A stretch of DNA of 64,000 nt from Thermoactinospora rubra (GTDB taxonomy: Bacteria; Actinomycetota; Actinomycetes; Streptosporangiales; Streptosporangiaceae): contig NZ_MSZZ01000010.1 in the NCBI RefSeq assembly GCF_002093975.1, positions 1-64,000 on the forward strand, given 5' to 3'. The position numbers were made by a program, and so were the translations under genes. Below the pieces are notes generated by a model. The model worked only from the letters and a program-made list of their open reading frames with translations. It was not told where the DNA came from and did no database searches. The number at the start of each line of letters is the position of its first letter. The first letter of the stretch is position 1. Shown in pieces: positions 58,441 through 64,000 of the stretch.

Positions 58441-59348
58441 GAGCCGTGCGCTCCCGCCATGAGCGCGGCCAGGTCCTCCGGTTCGATGAACGACGGCGGC
58501 ACCGGCGGCCCCCAGCTGTAGAGGATGCGCATGTCTTCGAAGACCTCGGGCTTCCAGATCGCGTCGTCGACCACGCAGTCCAGGTCGCTGTAGTACTCGG
58601 AGAAGGTGCCGGCGGGGTCCTTGAGGTACCAGAAGAAGTTCGAGCCGATGTGGTGCCTGCCCAGGCCCCAGACGTGGCGCTCCGGGTGACCCTCCAGCAT
58701 GCGGTGCGCGCCACGGCCGATCTCGTCGACGTCCTCGACCTCCCAGGAGGTGTGGTGCAGATACGGCACGGGCGCGGGCTGCACCAGGAGGTTGTGGTGG
58801 TCGGCCGAGCAGCGCAGGAAGGCGGCGATGCCCGGCACCTCGTCGCTGACCTTGAAGCCGAGGCCCTCGGTGAACAGGCGCCGGCTGGCCTCCTGGTCGG
58901 TGGAGCCGAGCACGACGTGGCCGAGTTTGCGGGGCCGTACCGGCTCTTCCCGGAGTACGGCGGGCGCGCGGGCGTCCACGCGCTCAGCCCGGCCGGGGCC
59001 GTTGAAGGCGGGCGCCGGCGCGGGCTCGCGGCTGATCCGCCCGGCGACCGACACCCGCACGCGCACCCTCGTGCCGGGGTCCGTGACGCAGCCGTCGGCG
59101 TCCAGCGCGAGGTCCAGCCGGGCCAGGCTCGCGGTGATGCGGCCGATGTCGTCGGGGTCGTCGACGCCGACGCCCAGCTCGACCAGTCGGCGGGTGGATG
59201 CGTGCACCAGGCGCAACTGCTCGCCGCCGTCGACGGTGGCGAAGGCGTTCCCGCCCGTGGGGGTGAGGCCGAAGTCGGCGTAGTAGGCGGCGGTCTCGGC
59301 GAGGTTCGATACGCCGATCGTGACGGTCGTCAGGCGGTGAAGTGCCAT
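58437..59348 (-). CDS. two-domain VOC extradiol-type ring-cleavage dioxygenase
   Basis: 303 residues with two VOC domains. The C-terminal one carries the metal triad pattern: His in KLGHVVLGSTDQEAS, His in YLHHTSWEVEDVDEI and Glu in GTFSEYYSDLD, with RHHIGSNFFWYLKDPAG between, as in catechol 2,3-dioxygenases. Cleaves a catechol-type intermediate (meta cleavage), consistent with a flavin monooxygenase and an FAH-family hydrolase in the operon. Overlaps the PPOX gene start by 4 bases. Confidence 0.92.
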   Translation of the reverse strand: MALHRLTTVTIGVSNLAETAAYYADFGLTPTGGNAFATVDGGEQLRLVHASTRRLVELGVGVDDPDDIGRITASLARLDLALDADGCVTDPGTRVRVRVSVAGRISREPAPAPAFNGPGRAERVDARAPAVLREEPVRPRKLGHVVLGSTDQEASRRLFTEGLGFKVSDEVPGIAAFLRCSADHHNLLVQPAPVPYLHHTSWEVEDVDEIGRGAHRMLEGHPERHVWGLGRHHIGSNFFWYLKDPAGTFSEYYSDLDCVVDDAIWKPEVFEDMRILYSWGPPVPPSFIEPEDLAALMAGAHGS

Positions 59349-59349
59349 G

Positions 59350-60186
59350 TCAGGCTCCTGCGAAGGTGGTGCGGAGGGTGCCGATGCCCTCGATCGTGCT
59401 GTGCAGGCGCTCGCCGGGGGCCAGGAAGCGGGGCGGGGTGCGCGTGCCGCCGATCCCGCCGGGCGTGCCGGTGAAGATCACATCTCCGGGGAGGAGCGGG
59501 GTGACGGCGGAGAGCTTTTCGATCAGCTCGGGGACCGAGAAGATCATCTGGCTGGTGCGGGCGTGCTGCACGCGCTCCCCGTTCAGGTAGCAGGCGATCT
59601 CCAGGTCGCCGGGGTCGTCGAACTCGTCCGGGGTGACCAGCCACGGGCCCGTCGGGCCGAAGCCCGGATAGGACTTGCCGAGGGAGAACTGCGGCGGCTG
59701 GGGCGGCGAGAGCTGGGTGATGCGTTCCGACAGGTCCTGGCCGACCGTCAGCCCGGCCACGTGCTCCCAGGCTTCGGCGGCGCGCACGGCGTAGCCGTAC
59801 CGGCCGATCACCACGACGAGTTCCGCCTCCCAGTCGGTCAGACCGCCCTCCGGCAGCGTGACGACGGCGTCCTGGCCGGTCAGGCAGGAGGCGAACTTGG
59901 TGAACACCGGCGGCCGGGACCCGGGCTCGATCTTCGACTCCTCGGCGTGGTCGCGGTAGTTCACCCCGATCGCGAACACCTGGCGCGGTGCCGGAGCGGG
60001 AGCCTCCAGGTCCGCCTCCTCGAACGGAACCGGCTCGGCGTCGGTGCTCCAGGACCGCAGCTCCTCCCAGCGCTCGAACAGCGCCCGCGGGTCGGCGGGC
60101 AGGCGCCCACCACCGGCCTTCCCGATGTCGATCGCGCCGCCGCCGGTCAGCAGCACCGCCCGCCCCGCGAGGTTGGCAACACGCAT
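59350..60186 (-). CDS. fumarylacetoacetate hydrolase family protein
   Basis: 278 residues from ATG 60186 (MRVANLAGRAVLL), with AAGGGGAG close upstream; a start at 60225 would add 13 residues. FAH motifs: VFAIGVNYRDHAEESK, PPVFTKFASCLTGQDAVVTL, DWEAELVVVIGRYG (metal Glu residues), DEFDDPGDLEIACYLNGERV, TPLLPGDVIFTGTPGGIGG. Hydrates or hydrolyses the ring-cleavage product of the aromatic pathway. First gene of the operon, expressed from the 60187-60305 region. Confidence 0.93.
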   Translation of the reverse strand: MRVANLAGRAVLLTGGGAIDIGKAGGGRLPADPRALFERWEELRSWSTDAEPVPFEEADLEAPAPAPRQVFAIGVNYRDHAEESKIEPGSRPPVFTKFASCLTGQDAVVTLPEGGLTDWEAELVVVIGRYGYAVRAAEAWEHVAGLTVGQDLSERITQLSPPQPPQFSLGKSYPGFGPTGPWLVTPDEFDDPGDLEIACYLNGERVQHARTSQMIFSVPELIEKLSAVTPLLPGDVIFTGTPGGIGGTRTPPRFLAPGERLHSTIEGIGTLRTTFAGA

Positions 60187-60202
60187 GAGCTCCCCTTGTG
60201 TC

Positions 60203-60221
60203 ATCGGCTCGATGAGCCGAT
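60203..60221. promoter_or_regulatory. inverted repeat upstream of aromatic operon (1)
   Basis: ATCGGCTC-GAT-GAGCCGAT, perfect 8-base arms, 17 bases upstream of the FAH-family start. Candidate operator, or terminator of the upstream PucR gene. Confidence 0.45.
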
Positions 60222-60246
60222 TCAACGGGGCGCCGCGATCGGCGGC

Positions 60247-60263
60247 TTGGGCTCACAGCCCAA
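60247..60263. promoter_or_regulatory. inverted repeat upstream of aromatic operon (2)
   Basis: TTGGGCT-CAC-AGCCCAA, 7-base arms with outer GCGG/CCGC pairing. A further TTGGGCTCA half-site occurs near 60300. Candidate PucR-type operator for the aromatic operon. Confidence 0.45.
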
Positions 60264-60305
60264 AACCGCCGGTGGAGATTGGGCCGGGCGCGGACGCGCT
60301 TGGGC

Positions 60306-61544
60306 TCAGCGCAGCGTCCGGGCGATCTCCAACGCCAGCCGCAGCTCCAGCAGGTCGCCCGCCAGCGGCCTGCCGAGCATCTCCTCGGCCCGCTTGACGC
60401 GGTAGCTCACGGTGTTGCGCGACAGGTGCAGCAGCTCGGCCGCCCGCTGCGGGCTGCGCCCAGAAGCCAGGTAGACCCGCAGCGTCTCCCGCAGCTCCGC
60501 CGTCCGCTCCTGCCCGCCGGCCAGCCCGCCCAGCGTCTCCTCGGCGAACCAGCGAGCCCGCTCCCCCGCCACGGCCAGCAGCGACCGCACCCGGATGTCG
60601 GCGTGGCGGCACAGCCGGGTCTCGTGGAGGAAGTCCCGCGCCTCCTGCGCGCCCAGGTGGCTGCGCCGGAATCCCGCGACCCCGTGCGCGGGCGGCCCCA
60701 CCGCCAGCCGCAGCCCCTCCGGCACGCCGACGTCCGGCACCGGGGTGGGACGGGACGGCCAGGCCGTCCACGCCCACACGTCCGACGGGCCCGCCTGGAC
60801 GGTCAGCACGCCGTGCCCGCCCACCGACCGGGCCACCTCCCCCGCGAACCGGCGCAGCACCTCAGCCGGGGTGTCCGGCGCGTCGGCCACGACGATGAAG
60901 GCCAGGTGGTGGCGGGCCAGCTCGTAGCCCAGGGTCTGACCGGCCGCCTCCCGGTCGACCCGCCGCCCGGCCAGGATGTCCTCCACGATCCCGCGCCGCG
61001 CCGCCTCCGTGCTGGCCTGCCAGCGGTCCCGCTCGGCGATGTACTCCTCGGCCATGCGGCTGGCGTGCACATCGGCGTAGGCGAACAGCAGCTCGCTGAC
61101 CCGGTGGCTCTCGGCCAGCCGTATCGGCTCCGGCTCGGCGTCGAGGGCGTCCATCAACACCCGGTGCAGGCACGCGTGCCCGATGCGGACGCCGCGTAGC
61201 ACCTGGTCGAGCGGCACGCCCCGCCGTACCAGCTCCGCGTTGCCCTCCACCGCCTCCACCGGCACCAGCTCAGGTATCGCCTCGGCGTCCCGGACCAGCC
61301 CGGACAGCGCCGCGAGCACGGTGGCCTCCACCGAACGCCGCAATGTCTCGACCGCCGTCCGGCCGCCGCCGTAGCCGGGCACCTGGCGGACGATCTCCTC
61401 CGCCATCCAGGCGGCCGTCTCCACCGCCCACCCGACCGGGCCGTCCCCGAGCGTCTCGCGCGCGACGGCCAGCGTGGCGGGCGGGGCGGCCGGTGGGCGG
61501 CCGTCGCCCTTGCCGCGAAGGCCAAGCAGCCATCGGTACGGCAC
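60306..61544 (-). CDS. PucR-family transcriptional regulator
   Basis: 412 residues from GTG 61544 (AGGAGG upstream). N-terminal helical RsbRD-like sensor (TAAWMAEEIVRQVPGYGG to about 160), a middle GGDEF-like region, and the C-terminal PucR HTH: TLRVYLASGRSPQRAAELLH then LSRNTVSYRVKRAEEMLGR. Lies directly upstream of the aromatic operon on the same strand, so it is probably the activator of those genes. Second PucR protein of the window; not close in sequence to the one at 16574. Confidence 0.9.
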   Translation of the reverse strand: MPYRWLLGLRGKGDGRPPAAPPATLAVARETLGDGPVGWAVETAAWMAEEIVRQVPGYGGGRTAVETLRRSVEATVLAALSGLVRDAEAIPELVPVEAVEGNAELVRRGVPLDQVLRGVRIGHACLHRVLMDALDAEPEPIRLAESHRVSELLFAYADVHASRMAEEYIAERDRWQASTEAARRGIVEDILAGRRVDREAAGQTLGYELARHHLAFIVVADAPDTPAEVLRRFAGEVARSVGGHGVLTVQAGPSDVWAWTAWPSRPTPVPDVGVPEGLRLAVGPPAHGVAGFRRSHLGAQEARDFLHETRLCRHADIRVRSLLAVAGERARWFAEETLGGLAGGQERTAELRETLRVYLASGRSPQRAAELLHLSRNTVSYRVKRAEEMLGRPLAGDLLELRLALEIARTLR

Positions 61545-61678
61545 GCCACCCCACCTCCTGATCGTGCTCCGGACCCGGCGAGAGCATTGTGCTGGGCCTT
61601 ACAGCGAATCGTCACCGGCTTTCAAGCGGGCCCGCCTACCGTCGTCTCCCGAGAGATTCCCTACCACCGGCCGAGACG

Positions 61679-62806
61679 ATGACGACCACCACGCTCACCG
61701 CGACCACCGCGACCACCGCGACCGCACCCGTGCCCGGGCCGAAGGCCCCGGCACGCGCCGGCGAGCCGGCCCGGCGGCGCGAGCCGTACCTGGACAACGT
61801 CAAGTTCGTGCTGATCGCGCTGGTGGTGACCGGGCACTCGCTCGTCCCCACGCTGAGCGCGCACCCCTCGCGGGCCGCGTACCTGTTCATCTACGTCTTC
61901 CACATGCCGCTGTTCGTGATCGTCAGCGGCTACCTGTCGCGGACCTTCTGGAACTCCGACGCCAAGACGACCAAGCTGGTCGACACCTTCCTGGCGCCCT
62001 ACGTCGTCGTCGAGATCGGCTACGCCGCGCTGCGTTTCGCGCTCGGGCAGAAGTGGAGCCTGACGATCACCGATCCGGCCTGGCTGAACTGGTACCTCAT
62101 CGCGCTGCTGCTGTGGCGGCTGACCACGCCGGTGTGGCAGCGCATGCGGTTCCCGCTGCCGATCGCCGTCGCCGTCTGCCTGCTGGCCGGGTTCTCCCAG
62201 CTGCCCAGCGACTTCAGCATGGACCGCCTCTTCGGCCTGCTGCCGTTCTTCGTGGCCGGCCTGATGCTCAGGCCCGAGCACTTCGAGCTGCTGGACCGGC
62301 TGTGGGTGAAGGTCGCCGCGGCGGTCACGCTGCTGGGCGCGGCCGTCGTCGCCGTGCTGGTCGCGCCGGCGGTCGACCTCGGGCCGATCTACTACAAGAA
62401 CAGCTTCCAGCAGCTCGGCATGCCGTGGTGGACCGGGATGGGCGTCCGGGCGGGCCTGCTGGTCGCCGCGCTGGCCATGTCCGCGGCCGTGCTGGCGTTG
62501 GTCCCCCGCCGCCGGACGTGGTTCTCCGGCCTGGGCACCCGCACGCTGTACTGCTACCTCCTGCACGGCGTGCCCGTGCTCGTCGCCAAGGAGATGGGCT
62601 GGCTCGGCGCGCCGTGGCTGCACGGCCCACTCGGCGTCGTGGCCATCGCGGGCGGCTGCCTGGCGCTGTCGATCGTGCTGTGCCTGCCGGTGACCCGCGC
62701 GGCGGGCAGATGGCTGCTGGAGCCCCGCCTCGCATGGCTGTACCGCCCGCGCCCCGCCCACGCCATCGCCCGCGCCCGGGTAATTGAGGTGCGAAGCCGC
62801 GGGTGA
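61679..62806 (+). CDS. membrane acyltransferase (acyltransferase 3 family)
   Basis: 375 residues from ATG 61679; about ten transmembrane helices after a Thr/Ala/Pro-rich cytoplasmic N-terminus. The opening EPYLDNVKFVLIALVVTGHS carries the catalytic-type His of acyltransferase 3 (OafA/fucose 4-O-acetylase-like), with YIFVFHMPLFV-like and FWNSDAKTTKLV following. Probably O-acetylates a cell-surface sugar. The 134 bases before it are divergent from the PucR gene. Confidence 0.9.
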   Translation: MTTTTLTATTATTATAPVPGPKAPARAGEPARRREPYLDNVKFVLIALVVTGHSLVPTLSAHPSRAAYLFIYVFHMPLFVIVSGYLSRTFWNSDAKTTKLVDTFLAPYVVVEIGYAALRFALGQKWSLTITDPAWLNWYLIALLLWRLTTPVWQRMRFPLPIAVAVCLLAGFSQLPSDFSMDRLFGLLPFFVAGLMLRPEHFELLDRLWVKVAAAVTLLGAAVVAVLVAPAVDLGPIYYKNSFQQLGMPWWTGMGVRAGLLVAALAMSAAVLALVPRRRTWFSGLGTRTLYCYLLHGVPVLVAKEMGWLGAPWLHGPLGVVAIAGGCLALSIVLCLPVTRAAGRWLLEPRLAWLYRPRPAHAIARARVIEVRSRG

Positions 62807-62824
62807 TTCGTCACCCTGGAGACC

Positions 62825-63886
62825 GTGCAGGCGATCGTGACCGTGACTCCCGCGCAGCTCCCCGAGGTGCTGCTGCATGTGGCGGTCGTGCGCCCGGTCT
62901 TCCTGTGGGGCGCGCCCGGCATCGGCAAGAGCTCGCTGGTCCGCCAGTTCGCCGGCTCGCTCGGCCTGGAGTGCGTGACGCTGCTCGGCACCCAGCTGGC
63001 GCCGGAGGACCTCATCGGCGTGCCGGAGCTGGCGGGCGGCAAGAGCCGCTTCGCGCCGCCCGAGACGATCGCCAGGGACGAGCCGTACTGCCTGTTCCTG
63101 GATGAGCTCAACGCGAGCCCGCCCGAGGTGCAGAAGGCCTTCTACTCGCTCATCCTGGACCGCAGGATCGGCGCCTACGAGCTGCCGGAAGGGTCGGTCG
63201 TGATCGGCGCGGGCAACCGGGCCACCGACAACGCCCTGGCCAGGCCGATGGCCTCCGCGCTGGTCAACCGGCTGGTCCACGTGCACCTGCGGGCCTCGGC
63301 CGACGACTGGCTGGCGTGGGCGGCCGGCAGCGGCATCCACCCGTGGGTCCTGCAGTACCTGGTGCAGCGCCCCGACCACCTGTGGAGCCCGCCGCCGAAG
63401 ACCGAGGAGCCGTTCTCCTCCCCGCGCGCCTGGCACATGCTCAGCGACGTCATCCACTCCTACGGCGACGACATCGACGACGAGACGCTGGCCGTCCTCG
63501 CGTTCGGCACGCTCACCAGGAACCACGCCTCGGCCTTCCGCGCCTACGTCAAGACCGTCCGGCACGCCTTCGACCTGGACGCGGTGCTCAAGGGCGAGGT
63601 GTCCTGGCCGCGCGAGCCGGAGCAGCGGGACCTGCTGTACTTCCTGTCGGAGACCTTCCGGGCCCGCCTGATCAAGGAACTGCCCGCCGACCGGCGCGGG
63701 GCTTCCGCCCGCGGCCGTGACCTCGCCTTCCGCGCCAAGGCGCTGCTGGTCGAGCTGGCCGAGATCTCGCTGGAGTGCGCCCAGCTCGTCATCGCCAACG
63801 ACGACGACGGCGCGCCCGCACTGCCCGCCTGGTTCCTCGTCGAGGTGGGCCGCGACCTGCCGCGCCTGGCGGCGGCACGCTCATGA
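62825..63886 (+). CDS. MoxR-family AAA ATPase
   Basis: 353 residues from GTG 62825 (GGAG 5 bases upstream). Walker A LWGAPGIGKSSLVRQF, Walker B CLFLDELNASPPEVQKAFY, sensor region VVIGAGNRATDNALARPM and arginine-finger-like ALVNRLVHVHLR. MoxR AAA proteins act as chaperones for VWA or metallopeptidase partners encoded next to them. Its stop overlaps the next start as ATGA, consistent with this pairing. Confidence 0.92.
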   Translation: MQAIVTVTPAQLPEVLLHVAVVRPVFLWGAPGIGKSSLVRQFAGSLGLECVTLLGTQLAPEDLIGVPELAGGKSRFAPPETIARDEPYCLFLDELNASPPEVQKAFYSLILDRRIGAYELPEGSVVIGAGNRATDNALARPMASALVNRLVHVHLRASADDWLAWAAGSGIHPWVLQYLVQRPDHLWSPPPKTEEPFSSPRAWHMLSDVIHSYGDDIDDETLAVLAFGTLTRNHASAFRAYVKTVRHAFDLDAVLKGEVSWPREPEQRDLLYFLSETFRARLIKELPADRRGASARGRDLAFRAKALLVELAEISLECAQLVIANDDDGAPALPAWFLVEVGRDLPRLAAARS

Positions 63887-64000
63887 GGGGCAGGAAGAAG
63901 AAGGCCGATCCCTGGCGGGCCGAGGTGCACAAGGCCTGGGAGACGGTCACGGCCAGGCCGCTGTTCCGTGTCTTCCACCCCTACCTGCATGAGGACGAGA
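63883..64000 (+). CDS. start of a VWA/metallopeptidase-like MoxR partner (partial)
   Basis: Only the first 39 codons are in the window: MRGRKKKADPWRAEVHKAWE then TVTARPLFRVFHPYLHED. The basic N-terminus and the AWETVTARPLF segment resemble DUF2201/VWA-like metallopeptidase proteins that usually follow MoxR genes. The rest lies beyond the window end. Confidence 0.7.
   Translation, partial: MRGRKKKADPWRAEVHKAWETVTARPLFRVFHPYLHEDE

Overview
The window is very GC rich, uses GTG and TTG starts often, packs genes into operons with 4-base stop/start overlaps, and carries lipoprotein-type binding proteins and actinobacterial regulator families (PucR, MmyB-type XRE, PaaX, SigG-like sigma, GlbO-type globin). 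This fits a large-genome soil actinomycete, probably near Streptosporangiaceae/Streptomycetales; the genus cannot be fixed from the sequence alone.

Layout. (1) 183-10313 is an L-arabinose regulon: araA, araD and araB downstream of a sugar ABC importer (binding protein, double ATPase, two permeases), with a divergent GH51 arabinofuranosidase. Four near-identical LacI-type operators tie the parts together; the repressor gene is not in the window. (2) 10294-17770 is a mixed stretch: an orphan ATP-grasp-like protein, a small hypothetical protein plus NAD(P)-binding protein, a stand-alone LigD-type polymerase domain, a phytase-like secreted protein, a crotonase and a PucR regulator. (3) 17971-27460 is a ten-gene run encoding two complete branched-chain-amino-acid-type (Liv/Urt) ABC importers end to end, followed by a LysR regulator. 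(4) 28537-36133 is the most interesting part. It is a compact cluster on the minus strand with a fused cobalamin-dependent glutamate mutase, a short aspartokinase, an aspartate-semialdehyde dehydrogenase, a clavaminate-synthase/AsnO-type 2-oxoglutarate oxygenase, an EamA exporter, an AapJ-like amino-acid-binding protein with no signal peptide, and a methyltransferase. There is no NRPS or PKS. I infer a route from glutamate through 3-methylaspartate and its semialdehyde to an exported, modified non-protein amino acid. (5) 36180-39111 is a lower-GC accessory patch: a decayed acyl-CoA dehydrogenase fragment beside two unrecognised convergent genes whose ends overlap by 80 bp. (6) 39190-43526 holds a TetR gene with three operators and a gene stub, then a two-component system divergent from an ABC-2 exporter. 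(7) 43575-55273 is ordinary accessory metabolism: an AidB-like acyl-CoA dehydrogenase and PaaX, a GCS2-family ligase, an SDR and XRE pair, an alcohol dehydrogenase, a truncated globin, a secreted HNH nuclease, a DHFR-like reductase, a sigma factor gene with an internal deletion, and an alpha/beta hydrolase. (8) 55357-61544 is an aromatic catabolic operon (flavin monooxygenase, amidohydrolase, PPOX flavoprotein, two-domain VOC dioxygenase, FAH-family hydrolase) next to a second PucR regulator. (9) 61679-64000 has a membrane acyltransferase and the start of a MoxR AAA / metallopeptidase-VWA pair that runs off the edge.

Four broken genes lie between 36 and 54.4 kb (acyl-CoA dehydrogenase tail, SDR-like stub, TetR tail, sigma factor lacking region 2), which marks that half as the more fluid part. 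I saw no tRNA, rRNA, CRISPR array, transposase or integrase.
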